Part shown: piece after piece, positions 32,805-41,187 of the stretch
Numbering within the stretch: position 1 is the stretch's first letter
How the letters are laid out: each line of letters begins with the position of its first letter
DNA from: CAZOVB01 sp964583095
Lineage (GTDB): Bacteria; Planctomycetota; Phycisphaerae; SM23-33
Length of the DNA: 64,000 nucleotides
Direction of reading: 5' to 3'
Assembly (NCBI GenBank): GCA_964583095.1
Contig: CAZOVB010000010.1
Location: forward strand, 1-64,000
Notes under the pieces: generated by a model
Databases searched by the model: none
What the model was told of the DNA's origin: nothing
The model's input: only the letters and a program-made list of their open reading frames with translations
Made by a program: the position numbers and the translations under genes

Positions 32805-34289
32805 TCAGGCAGCCTGGCGGGGGGCGGGCTTGGCCGCTGCCGGGGCCTCGGGAAGCTCGGCGATGGAGTGCTCGTCCAGGAGGCGCATGAACTGGGAGGC
32901 GATCTGCCCGGCCTGCTCCAACTGCGTGCCCTGGAAGGTGCGGACCTCTCCGCGGAGCCAGAGCAGGGGGCCCTGGCGGCGATGTCGTATGGGCAGGTGG
33001 AACTGCATGCACTGGTTGCCGGGGGCAAAGCTCTTGCCGGTCCAGACCAGCGTCCGGTCCGATCCATCGCGGGCCTGGATCATCAGGCTGATCCGGGCCA
33101 GTTCGAGCCTGTCTGCTGCCGCCTGGACGGACTGCCACCAGGTTGAGAAATCCGAGGCCAGGGCGAGTTGAAGCTGGGCATCGTCGAAGGCGCGCCGGAT
33201 GCGCTGGCGGTGTTTCCGCAGGCCGTTTCGTTTGGACAGGGCCTGGATCAGCTCGCCCAGGCGGATGGCTACGGTGCGGCGGAAGAAGACGATCATCAGT
33301 CCGGCGTCGCAGGCGAGAATGGCCAGGCGTCCCACGGTGGAGGCATGGACCATCGCCAGGGCCAGGACGGCATTGGCGGCAGCGGCCAGGTGCAGAACGA
33401 ATACCGCCTGCGGGTGGGAGAGCCCTGCATCCAGGAGGCGATGATGGATATGTCCGCGATCCGGGGCGCTGATGGACCTGCGCTGCTGGAAGCGTCGGAG
33501 GATACTCGTGCACACATCCAGGATCGGAACGCCCAGGCACATGGCCAGCATGCCCATGGCCAGAAGAGCCCCGCCGTGCTGTGCGGCCTCGACGGCTGCG
33601 ACCGAGAGCAGGAAGCCCAGCAGCAGGGCCCCGCAGTCGCCCAGGAACACCTGGGCCGGGTGAATGTTGTAGAAGAGGAATCCGGTCAGGGCTCCCATGA
33701 TCGCCATTAGAACCGAGGCCGATACCGGCAGGTTGAACTGCCAGGCCAGCACGGCCATTGCCCCGCAGGCGATCAGGGCGGTCCCCCCGGCCAGGCCGTC
33801 GAGCCCGTCGGTAAGGTTCACCGCGTTGGAGATGCTCACGATCCAGAAGACGGTGACCGGCCAGGCCCAGATGCCCAGTTGAATCGATCCGCCCGGCCAG
33901 GTCAGGGCCCCTACGCGGTAGCCGGCCATTGCGACCGCGACGGCTGCGGCGGTCTGGAGGGTGAGTTTAACCTCGGCCCGAAGGCCTCGGATATCGTCGG
34001 TGAGCCCCATGAGAAACACGATGGTCGCGGCGAAGATGACGGCGATCGCCCGGGTGTCGGCGCTGAGGATCAACCGGGCTGTCGGGTTGTCGGTGAAGAT
34101 GGCCAGGACCAGGGCCGCCCCGGCCGAGGCCAGCACGGCCACCCCGCCGACCCGCGGTGTCGAGACCGCGTGGACCTTCCGCATGCCGGGCAGATCCATC
34201 AGCCCCAGTCTCCGGGCGGTGCGGACCACAACGGGCGTCAGGCCCATGGCAGTGACTGTTGCGGCAATGTAGATCCAAAGGTAGTCCAT
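32805..34289 (-). CDS. Undecaprenyl-phosphate sugar-1-phosphate transferase (WecA/WbpL-like) with C-terminal extension
   Basis: This enzyme should start repeat-unit synthesis by moving a HexNAc-1-phosphate to undecaprenyl phosphate. The 494-residue chain has about eleven membrane helices in the first 325 residues with all family motifs: RKVHAVSTPRVGGVAV, FLMGLTDDIRGL, NAVNLTDGLDGLAGG, VFLGDCGALLLGF and DRGHIHHRLLDAG. The remaining 165 residues are soluble, with a helical stretch (RRAFDDAQLQLALASDF) and beta strands such as QCMQFHLPIRHRR, and are not part of ordinary WecA, which is about 350 residues. They may be regulatory or bind a partner. Start ATG; the gap to wzc is 32 bases. Confidence 0.92.
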   Translation of the reverse strand: MDYLWIYIAATVTAMGLTPVVVRTARRLGLMDLPGMRKVHAVSTPRVGGVAVLASAGAALVLAIFTDNPTARLILSADTRAIAVIFAATIVFLMGLTDDIRGLRAEVKLTLQTAAAVAVAMAGYRVGALTWPGGSIQLGIWAWPVTVFWIVSISNAVNLTDGLDGLAGGTALIACGAMAVLAWQFNLPVSASVLMAIMGALTGFLFYNIHPAQVFLGDCGALLLGFLLSVAAVEAAQHGGALLAMGMLAMCLGVPILDVCTSILRRFQQRRSISAPDRGHIHHRLLDAGLSHPQAVFVLHLAAAANAVLALAMVHASTVGRLAILACDAGLMIVFFRRTVAIRLGELIQALSKRNGLRKHRQRIRRAFDDAQLQLALASDFSTWWQSVQAAADRLELARISLMIQARDGSDRTLVWTGKSFAPGNQCMQFHLPIRHRRQGPLLWLRGEVRTFQGTQLEQAGQIASQFMRLLDEHSIAELPEAPAAAKPAPRQAA

Positions 34290-34321
34290 TGGCGTTGTAT
34301 CCGGGGCTCGGGAGGCGGCTT

Positions 34322-36475
34322 TCAGCCGACCCGGGCCGAAGTGTCCATCCTGAATTGCGGTTTAAGACGGCGACGGGACTTGCCCCGCAGATAGCCGCGG
34401 TACTTGTATCCACGTCCAATGGCAGCGCGATTGAGTACCAGACCCAGGAAGCTGGCCTGGAGATTGTGCAATGTCTGATGGGCGCGCTGCGTGCTCTGCC
34501 GGTCGGTGCTGTCGGCCCGGACGACCATCACCACGTGGTCGCACGCCGCAGCCAGGGCCTGGCCCTCGGCCACGTGCAGCAGCGGCGGGGCATCGACGAC
34601 AATCCGGTCGTAGCTCTTGCCCAGGCGCTGAAGGAGGTATTCGAACCCCTCGTCGCCGAGTACTTCCATCGCGGCTTCGAGCAGGGGCCCGCCGGGCAGA
34701 ACGTCCAGGCCGGCTGTCTGCGTCGGGCGGATCAACAGCTTCTCCAGCGGGGGAACCTTGCCCTCGGACGTTACCCCAGCCGAGGGCTCGGCATTGACGC
34801 GGAAGGTCAGGTGCTGCATCGGGCGGTGCATGTCGGCATCGAGAAGCAAAACGCGCTTGCGGCACTGGGCCATTGCGATGGCCAGGTTCGAGGCCACTGT
34901 GCTCTTGCCCTCGCCGGGTTCTGCGCTGGTGACCAGGACGGACTTGTAGTTGCCCTTTCCGGCTGCGAAATGAATGGCCGTATTGAGGATTCGCACGGCC
35001 TCGGCCACCGGGCCCATGGGGTCCAGGCGGACCTTCTGTCCCAGGATTTCCGGCCCGCAGCGTCCCGAAGCCCGGGGGATAGTGGCCAGCACCGGATGCT
35101 GGATTTCCTGTGAGATTTCCATCGCCGAGCGGTAGCGGCTGTCGGTCCATTCCATCAGCATGGCCAGCCCGCAGCCCAGCAGCACCCCGGCCAGAAGGGC
35201 CAGGGTCAGAATTCGACGTGCGTTGGGGCTTACAGGCTCCTGGGCCGGCTGGGCCTCTTCGAGCATTTCATAGCGGACGGTTCCGGCCGTCCGGGCGGCC
35301 AGATCCAGTTGCTTGATCCTCGCATCCAGCACGTCCACGTGGCTTCGCGTGCGGTCCACGTCGGTCTGAAGAAGGGCGAACTGGGCCCCGAGGGTGTTGA
35401 TCTGCATGATCTTCTGCTGCTGCTGGGAGAAGGAATCCTGCAGCTCCCGGAGCTTCTTGCGGGCCAGCTCGAATCGGTCTCTCGCCGTCTGGATAAAGGC
35501 TTCGCGGTGCTCCCGGCGGATGTTCTCGATCTTCTTGTCGATGTTGGCGATGTCTTCCTGGCAGGAACGCAGGGCCGGATGATCCTGCGTGTAGTGCAGT
35601 TGCATCTCCCGCAGGCGGTTCTGGGCCTGGATCAGATCCTGCTCTTCGCGGTAGAGACGCGAGGCCTCGTGGATCGAAGGACCATCCCGTGAGGCATTGA
35701 CCATTTCCCGGATTCGCTCGGGATTGTCCTTGGCCTCTTCCACCAGTTGAGCGTGATAGCGGGCCTCGACGACCTCCAGCTCCGCCCGGGTCAGGGCTTC
35801 GGTGATCTGCCCCAGCCGACGGATCACGATGTTGTCTTCGTCGATCTCGAATTGGCTCTGGCCGTGGGTGACCTGGAAATCGACCATCTGACGGATCTTG
35901 TCTTCCAGTTCCTTCTGGCGAAGCTCGCGCTGCTCCTTGAGCGTATCGAGCGTGTGGGAAGACTCCTTCTGCTGATGGGCCAGGTAGGCCTCGACCACGG
36001 CGTTGGCGATTCGGGCCGCCTCGTCGGGGACCTGGCAGGTAACCGAGGTGGAGATGATGTCGTGACGGCGTCCAAGGTCCACGGTGAGAATCTTCTTGAG
36101 CTGTTCCAGCGGATCGGACGCACCGGAAAGGGCCTGGGTCGTATCGAGATTTCCCCGGCGCATCGCATCCCGCAGGATCAGGCTCGACTGCATGAGCCGA
36201 CACTGGGTGGGCAGGAAGTTTTCCGGATGACTGCGGGGCCCGGCCCCTTCGGTCAATTGCTCGTCCCGCCGGTCTACCAGAAGTGCAGCGGTGCTGCGGT
36301 AACTCGGGGGCGTCATGGACAGATAGATCGCCGCAGCCCCCAAGGCCAGGGCAATGCACAGGAGAACCGCGCCCTTGCGACGCCAGAGCAGCTTGAAGGG
36401 GCTCTCCGGTCCCGCGTTGGGGCAAGGGGTCTCCGGCGTCTCGGCCGGGCCAGGTTGTCTGGCGTTGACTGCCAT
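34322..36475 (-). CDS. wzc: Polysaccharide co-polymerase and tyrosine autokinase (Wzc/BY-kinase)
   Basis: The 717-residue inner-membrane protein controls chain length and export. A first membrane helix lies at about residues 33-53, then a Wzz domain, long coiled coils at about 165-405 (KEQRELRQKELEDKIRQM, KIENIRREHREAF), a second helix at about 425-442, and a cytoplasmic kinase. Kinase motifs are SAEPGEGKSTVASN (Walker A), VLLLDADMHRP (A') and DRIVVDAPP (Walker B). The C-terminal tail holds a short Tyr group, YKYRGYLRG, smaller than the Tyr-rich tails of enterobacterial Wzc. It is second in the operon, 27 bases after wza. Confidence 0.94.
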   Translation of the reverse strand: MAVNARQPGPAETPETPCPNAGPESPFKLLWRRKGAVLLCIALALGAAAIYLSMTPPSYRSTAALLVDRRDEQLTEGAGPRSHPENFLPTQCRLMQSSLILRDAMRRGNLDTTQALSGASDPLEQLKKILTVDLGRRHDIISTSVTCQVPDEAARIANAVVEAYLAHQQKESSHTLDTLKEQRELRQKELEDKIRQMVDFQVTHGQSQFEIDEDNIVIRRLGQITEALTRAELEVVEARYHAQLVEEAKDNPERIREMVNASRDGPSIHEASRLYREEQDLIQAQNRLREMQLHYTQDHPALRSCQEDIANIDKKIENIRREHREAFIQTARDRFELARKKLRELQDSFSQQQQKIMQINTLGAQFALLQTDVDRTRSHVDVLDARIKQLDLAARTAGTVRYEMLEEAQPAQEPVSPNARRILTLALLAGVLLGCGLAMLMEWTDSRYRSAMEISQEIQHPVLATIPRASGRCGPEILGQKVRLDPMGPVAEAVRILNTAIHFAAGKGNYKSVLVTSAEPGEGKSTVASNLAIAMAQCRKRVLLLDADMHRPMQHLTFRVNAEPSAGVTSEGKVPPLEKLLIRPTQTAGLDVLPGGPLLEAAMEVLGDEGFEYLLQRLGKSYDRIVVDAPPLLHVAEGQALAAACDHVVMVVRADSTDRQSTQRAHQTLHNLQASFLGLVLNRAAIGRGYKYRGYLRGKSRRRLKPQFRMDTSARVG

Positions 36476-36502
36476 TTGGTAGGTAAGGGCCTTTCCCGTT
36501 GG

Positions 36503-37585
36503 TTATGGAGCCAGTTGGTAGCCGGCCGAAACGTTCACACCCGCCCCGAGGCGAAGGATGCCGGCCAGGAGCACGCGAACCTGCGTCCGCGGTGTCTGTT
36601 CCAGGGCCAAAACGTCCCCGGGCTTGATTCTCAACTGTCCCTGTGCTCCGCCGGCAAGCTCCGAGAGCTTGAATCGCGTATGCACGCACTGGCCGTCGGC
36701 GTCCTGGCGATACACGGTGGCATAGAGGGGATCGGCTACCTCGTTGATCCCGCCTCCCATCGCCAATGCCTGGAGAAGCGTATATTCCGCGTCGGGAGGA
36801 TACGGATACGTTCCGGGCTTCTTGACCAGCCCGGTGACCGTAAAGACCTCTCGCTTGCGTTTCTGGACCTCGATGGTCTGGCCGTCGGCCAGGGGAACAT
36901 CCACAAACGGCATGTCCAGGCCCTTGACGGGCAGGACAATCACGCGGGGCTGATCGAGTTCTCCCCCGGCTCCGCGAATGCGAACCGTGGCGGTGGTGTC
37001 CTTGTCCAATCCGCCGGCGGCCAGCAGGGCTGAGACCAGCGTGCAGTCCCGGGCGGGAAGCTCATACGCCCCGGGCTGGCGAACCGAACCCAGAACGCTG
37101 ACCCGCTGCATACGATGCTCGACCACTTCAACCACAATCGTGGGCCGATGTGTCACGAACCGGGGATAGTAGGCCTCGGCCACGGCGGTTTCGACTTCCT
37201 GGAGGGTCTTGCCCTCGGCCTGGACTGATCCGATCACAGGCAGACGGATCGAACCATCCTGCCGGACGCGGCAGTTGCGTTCGATCTCGTCGTCGGGGCT
37301 TCGCTGCGTGGCGGAGAGAGTCACCGCCGGCATACGCAGAAGAAGGATGTCGCCGGTGGTCAATCGGTAGGGCCCTGCAGTGCCTTTGGCACGGGTCAGT
37401 CGGGAAAGGTCCACTTCCACCCGGAGGGGCCCGGCCTGGTCGAACTGTTGGTGGGACATGTCCGAAGAGACCTTCTGTTCCTGGCAGCCGCAGAGGCTCA
37501 GCCAGAGTCCCGTCGTTGTCATCAACAAGGCCGTTTTGATTCCCAGGCGGTTTGCAGGTGCCATCATACCCCTGATCCGATCCAT
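36503..37585 (-). CDS. wza: Outer-membrane polysaccharide export lipoprotein (Wza)
   Basis: The start MDRIRGMMAPANRLG is chosen because the preceding 90 in-frame codons are not protein-like and GGGAAA lies upstream. The 360-residue precursor has a lipoprotein signal ending LWLSLCGC (lipobox LCGC). The export domain begins GPYRLTTGDILLLRMPA and includes DGSIRLPVIGSVQAEGKTLQEVE; at least two SLBB modules follow (RVSVLGSVRQPGAYEL, VFTVTGLVKKPGTYPY). It forms the outer-membrane channel that works with Wzc. It is the first gene of the EPS operon, so the main promoter should lie just upstream. Confidence 0.93.
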   Translation of the reverse strand: MDRIRGMMAPANRLGIKTALLMTTTGLWLSLCGCQEQKVSSDMSHQQFDQAGPLRVEVDLSRLTRAKGTAGPYRLTTGDILLLRMPAVTLSATQRSPDDEIERNCRVRQDGSIRLPVIGSVQAEGKTLQEVETAVAEAYYPRFVTHRPTIVVEVVEHRMQRVSVLGSVRQPGAYELPARDCTLVSALLAAGGLDKDTTATVRIRGAGGELDQPRVIVLPVKGLDMPFVDVPLADGQTIEVQKRKREVFTVTGLVKKPGTYPYPPDAEYTLLQALAMGGGINEVADPLYATVYRQDADGQCVHTRFKLSELAGGAQGQLRIKPGDVLALEQTPRTQVRVLLAGILRLGAGVNVSAGYQLAP

Positions 37586-38046
37586 CTGAGTTTCCCGCTG
37601 CTTATGGACAAGAGGAACCGTTGTTGCTTTCTCAGACGCCTTGCCGTCTTGCCGGCGTTCCATCTGTTTGTCCCTTCGTCCATCTTGCGGACGTACCATA
37701 TCGTTTCCCGCTTCCGCTTGCCGGAGGGGCAACACTGCTATTCTCGGCCAGGCCAAACCAACCTTGACCGAATAATCGTTACTATCTGCACATCCGTTGT
37801 GGCAGGCCTTTTCCTCAAGGACCTCACGAACGTTTGGAGCCCCCCAGGGGGCCATTTGCTCTCCAGGCCGCCGGCAAGGGTTTTCCCGAAGAAATGCTAG
37901 GGCATGAAGGGGCAGTGAAGATCCCGTTTTGACCGGGTTTCTGTTGCGCTAAGGTTATTTCAAACAAGGCTTTGGAGGAATCTTTACGCGCCGGATCCCC
38001 TCGGTCTACGTGGTAGGCTCCCCTTGGCCCTGATCGAGGAACAGAC
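37586..38046. other. Divergent intergenic region, EPS operon / hydrolase
   Basis: This 461-base region without a credible gene lies between wza (leftward) and the hydrolase (rightward). It should contain the EPS operon promoter. I see a GC-rich inverted repeat at 37839-37852 and a TTGACC near 37932 without a matching -10. A and T are somewhat more frequent at 37690-37800 and 37920-37985. No known riboswitch pattern is recognised. Confidence 0.5.
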
Positions 38047-38847
38047 ATGGAGCGATTCGTAACGAGTGAAGCAGGCCGGGGAATGCCGCTGGTACTCCTC
38101 CACGGCCTGATGGGAAAACGCGAAAACTGGGAAGGGGTCCTGAGGTACCTCCCGGCCGGATGCCGCGGAATCGCCCTGGAAATCCCCCTGTTCGTCCATC
38201 AACGCCGCCTGGACAGCATCGAGACCATTCGCGACTACGTCCTGGAGTATCTCCAGACGTCCGGCTTCGAGCAGTTCCTTATTGGCGGCAACAGCCTCGG
38301 GGGGCACATTGCCCTGCATGTGGCCCTGGAGATGCCCCGGGAGGTCCGCGGGCTGGTCCTGACCGGCTCCAGTGGGCTCTTCGAACGCGAAGTCACCGGT
38401 TCCCGCGGTGCCAATCCCCCCCGCACGTGGGTCTATGACAAGATGTGCGAGGTCTTCTTCGAAGAGGAAATGGTCACCGAACAGCTTGTCGATGAGGTCT
38501 GCCGGATCATCACCCATCGCAAGAGCACCCGCGACCTGGTCCGCATCGCCAAAAGTGCCAAACGCGACAACCTCTCGGCCCGGCTGGGGCAGATCCAGTG
38601 CCCGGCCCTTCTGGTCTGGGGACGACAGGATGAGATCACCCCGCCCCGTGTCGCCCGGGAGTTCCACGGCCTCATGTCCGCAAGCCGTCTGGAATGGATC
38701 GACCGCTGCGGCCATGCCGCCATGATGGAAAGGCCCTACGAATTCGCCGAGATTCTCCGAAGCTGGTGGGACCGGGTTGGCCGGGACCTGCTTGGGGATC
38801 AGAAGCTCCAGGCCCCCCAAGCCCTTGGGAAAGTGGCCCAGCGTTGA
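38047..38847 (+). CDS. Alpha/beta hydrolase
   Basis: The 266-residue protein starts at ATG behind GAGGAA. The fold is clear: oxyanion segment PLVLLHGLMGKRENW, nucleophile elbow FLIGGNSLGGHIAL (Ser), acid loop LVWGRQDEITP (Asp) and DRCGHAAMMERP (His). A helical cap is at about residues 120-180. There is no signal peptide, so it acts in the cytoplasm. Its TGA overlaps the TTG start of the GH3-like gene, suggesting that the two act on the same acyl compound, for example hydrolysis of an ester, thioester or amide made by the partner. The substrate is unknown. Confidence 0.92.
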   Translation: MERFVTSEAGRGMPLVLLHGLMGKRENWEGVLRYLPAGCRGIALEIPLFVHQRRLDSIETIRDYVLEYLQTSGFEQFLIGGNSLGGHIALHVALEMPREVRGLVLTGSSGLFEREVTGSRGANPPRTWVYDKMCEVFFEEEMVTEQLVDEVCRIITHRKSTRDLVRIAKSAKRDNLSARLGQIQCPALLVWGRQDEITPPRVAREFHGLMSASRLEWIDRCGHAAMMERPYEFAEILRSWWDRVGRDLLGDQKLQAPQALGKVAQR

Positions 38848-40373
38848 ATCTCCTCGGACCCGGTCTGGAACTCTACGCCAGGGCTCGCAATCGCCGTCTG
38901 CGAAAGGCGGCGTCCCAGCCTGGTCGCTGTCAGCAGGAAGTGCTCGAATCCCTCCTGGCCCGGGCCGGTTCCACCGCCTTTGGCCGCGAGCACGGCTTTG
39001 ACCGTATCCGGACAGGGCAGGATTTCGCACGGGCTGTACCTATTCGGGACTATGTCGACTATCTGCCCTGGATCGAGCAGATGCTCGACGGGCGACAGGA
39101 CGTCTGCTGGCCCGGGAAGATCGAATACTTCGCCCAGACCTCCGGAACCACCGCCGGGGACAAGCGGATTCCCGTCACACGGGAAATGCAGAGGGCCAAT
39201 CGACGCGCCGCCCTGAGGATTTTCGCCTATTACGCACGCCGGGGCAGGGGAAAGCTGTCTCATCTGCTCGGGGGCAAGATGCTGTTTCTGGGCGGTTCGA
39301 CCGCCCTGGAGACCCAGCCGTCCGGGGTGAAGATCGGCGACCTGAGCGGTATTGCTACCCAGAGCATCCACTGGCCCTTGAGCAAGCGGTATGAACCGGG
39401 GCTGGACCTGGCCCTGCTGGACAACTGGGAAGAGAAGATCCAGCGCGTGGCCCAGCGGGTCGCCCACCGGGACATCCGGTTTGTCACCGGCATGCCCAGT
39501 TGGGTCAAGATCCTCTTCGACCGCGTCTGCGACCTGCGATCCGTTCCCCGCCGGGGGGGCATCAGCGGGGTCTGGCCCCATCTGGGGCTCCTGGTCCACG
39601 GGGGCGTGAACTTCCAGCCGTACCGCTCGACATTCGCGAGCTACTTCGAGGGGCAATTCCTGCCCGACACGCTTGAGGTCTATCCGGCCAGTGAGGGATT
39701 CATCGCCATCCAGGCCCGACAGGACGATCCCGGCATGGAACTGCAGGTGGACAACGGGATTTTCTTCGAGTTCGTCCCCCTGGACCAGTGGGGCAATCCC
39801 GACGCGCCCCGGCTGAGCCTGGATCAGGTCCAGACCGGTGTGAACTACTCGGTGGTCATCTCCACCAACGCCGGCCTGTGGGGCTACGATATCGGCGACG
39901 TCGTTCGCTTCACGTCGCTTTGCCCCCCGCGGATCGTTTTCGCCGGGCGCAACCGCCTGTTCATCAACGCATTCGGGGAAAATATCATCTCCGAACAGCT
40001 CTGCAAGGCTCTGGCCCACGCCGCCGGTGCCACCGGCGCCGTCGCCCTGGAATTTACCGCCGGGCCTTGTTATCCCGCCCCCGGCCAGCCCGCCGGCCAC
40101 GAGTACGTCGTGGAGTTCGAGAAAGAGCCGCCGGCCGGTCTGGAAACTTTCGCCCGCGAGTTGGACAGCTTCCTGCGGAATCTGAACAACGATTACGACA
40201 CCAAGCGCAGCGGGGACCTGGGCATGCAGGTTCCCCTTGTCCGGTCGGTCCCGGCCGGGACGTTCTATGAGTGGATGAAGGCCCGGGGCAAGCTGGGGGG
40301 CCAGCACAAGATTCCCGTCTGCGCCAACGACCGGCGCTACCTGGACGAGCTGCTTGGCATGTGCCCCGCCTGA
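38844..40373 (+). CDS. GH3-family acyl-adenylate-forming enzyme (GH3 auxin-responsive promoter family)
   Basis: I choose the TTG at 38844, which overlaps the hydrolase stop as TTGA, with GGGAAAG upstream; the frame is open further only inside the hydrolase gene. The product is about 509 residues. The GH3 ATP loop is FAQTSGTTAGDKRIPVTREM; later family features are EVYPASEGFIAIQ, NYSVVISTNAGLWGYDIGDVVRF and FAGRNRLFINAFGENI. GH3 enzymes adenylate a carboxylic acid and conjugate it to an amine in plants; the bacterial copies are mostly uncharacterised. Acyl acceptor and acid are not deducible. Confidence 0.9.
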   Translation: MNLLGPGLELYARARNRRLRKAASQPGRCQQEVLESLLARAGSTAFGREHGFDRIRTGQDFARAVPIRDYVDYLPWIEQMLDGRQDVCWPGKIEYFAQTSGTTAGDKRIPVTREMQRANRRAALRIFAYYARRGRGKLSHLLGGKMLFLGGSTALETQPSGVKIGDLSGIATQSIHWPLSKRYEPGLDLALLDNWEEKIQRVAQRVAHRDIRFVTGMPSWVKILFDRVCDLRSVPRRGGISGVWPHLGLLVHGGVNFQPYRSTFASYFEGQFLPDTLEVYPASEGFIAIQARQDDPGMELQVDNGIFFEFVPLDQWGNPDAPRLSLDQVQTGVNYSVVISTNAGLWGYDIGDVVRFTSLCPPRIVFAGRNRLFINAFGENIISEQLCKALAHAAGATGAVALEFTAGPCYPAPGQPAGHEYVVEFEKEPPAGLETFARELDSFLRNLNNDYDTKRSGDLGMQVPLVRSVPAGTFYEWMKARGKLGGQHKIPVCANDRRYLDELLGMCPA

Positions 40374-40398
40374 AAGGGGCGTCTTGAGCCCGAGGGTT

Positions 40399-41187
40399 TC
40401 AGGTCGCCTCAGCCCCCAGTTCCGCATCGATGCGCTTGACGACCGTCTCCACCCAGTCCTTGACGGTCAGGACCATGTCCGCAGCCTCGGTGGTGGGGCC
40501 CAGGTCGTCAAAGGCACTCTCGGCATCGTGGACGACCTGCTGGACGTCATTGAGCCCGATCATGCCGCTTTCGCCCTTGATCGAGTGCAGCAGGCGCTTG
40601 ATCGTATCTCCCTGCTGCTGGTCGCCGATTTCAAGATTCATGGCCGCCGCCTCGAGGTTCTCCAGCGAGGCGCTGACGCTGCCGGCGTAGTCGGACCAGA
40701 ATTCCTCTTCCAGGTTGCCGGCCTGGATGGACTTGGGATCCGGCAGGGAGATGTTGCTCATCACCGTAGATGAGTCCTGGCTGATGTTGATTCTCTGGCT
40801 GTGGGCCTCGTCGAGCTTGCCCAGGGCCTCGGTGAGGTTTTCGGGCGTTACCGGCTTGACCAGGTACCACTCGCAGCCTTCCCGGAAGGCGCTCATGACT
40901 TCCTGACCGCCCTTGAGGGCAGTGATCATGAGGATCTTGGCCTGGTGGCTCTGTCCGTGGTCCTTCTCCCACTGGCGGATGCGGGCAACGACCTCCTGGC
41001 CCTTCATATCGGGCATGTTGACATCCATCGTCACCAGGTCGTAGGGAACCTGCTCCTGGTGGGCCGCCTGGAACATCCCCAGGGCAATCGTGCCGTTGGG
41101 GACCGCATCGCAGTCGGCCCTGCCTGCCAGAAGGGCCTTGAGCTTGGTTCGGCTTACGTAATCGTCGTCCACGACTAGAATTCTCAT
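40399..41187 (-). CDS. Response regulator with C-terminal Hpt domain
   Basis: The 262-residue protein has a receiver domain at residues 1-125 (VVDDD, phosphoacceptor Asp about 55 in TMDVNMPDMKG, Thr in MITALKG, Lys about 112 in YLVKPVT). After a short linker an Hpt domain follows at about 165-260 with the phosphorylatable His in RLLHSIKGESGMIGL. A receiver followed by Hpt on one chain can serve as a relay or phosphate sink. It is co-transcribed with the hybrid kinase (ATGA overlap), which also ends in an Hpt. There is no DNA-binding domain. Confidence 0.92.
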   Translation of the reverse strand: MRILVVDDDYVSRTKLKALLAGRADCDAVPNGTIALGMFQAAHQEQVPYDLVTMDVNMPDMKGQEVVARIRQWEKDHGQSHQAKILMITALKGGQEVMSAFREGCEWYLVKPVTPENLTEALGKLDEAHSQRINISQDSSTVMSNISLPDPKSIQAGNLEEEFWSDYAGSVSASLENLEAAAMNLEIGDQQQGDTIKRLLHSIKGESGMIGLNDVQQVVHDAESAFDDLGPTTEAADMVLTVKDWVETVVKRIDAELGAEAT

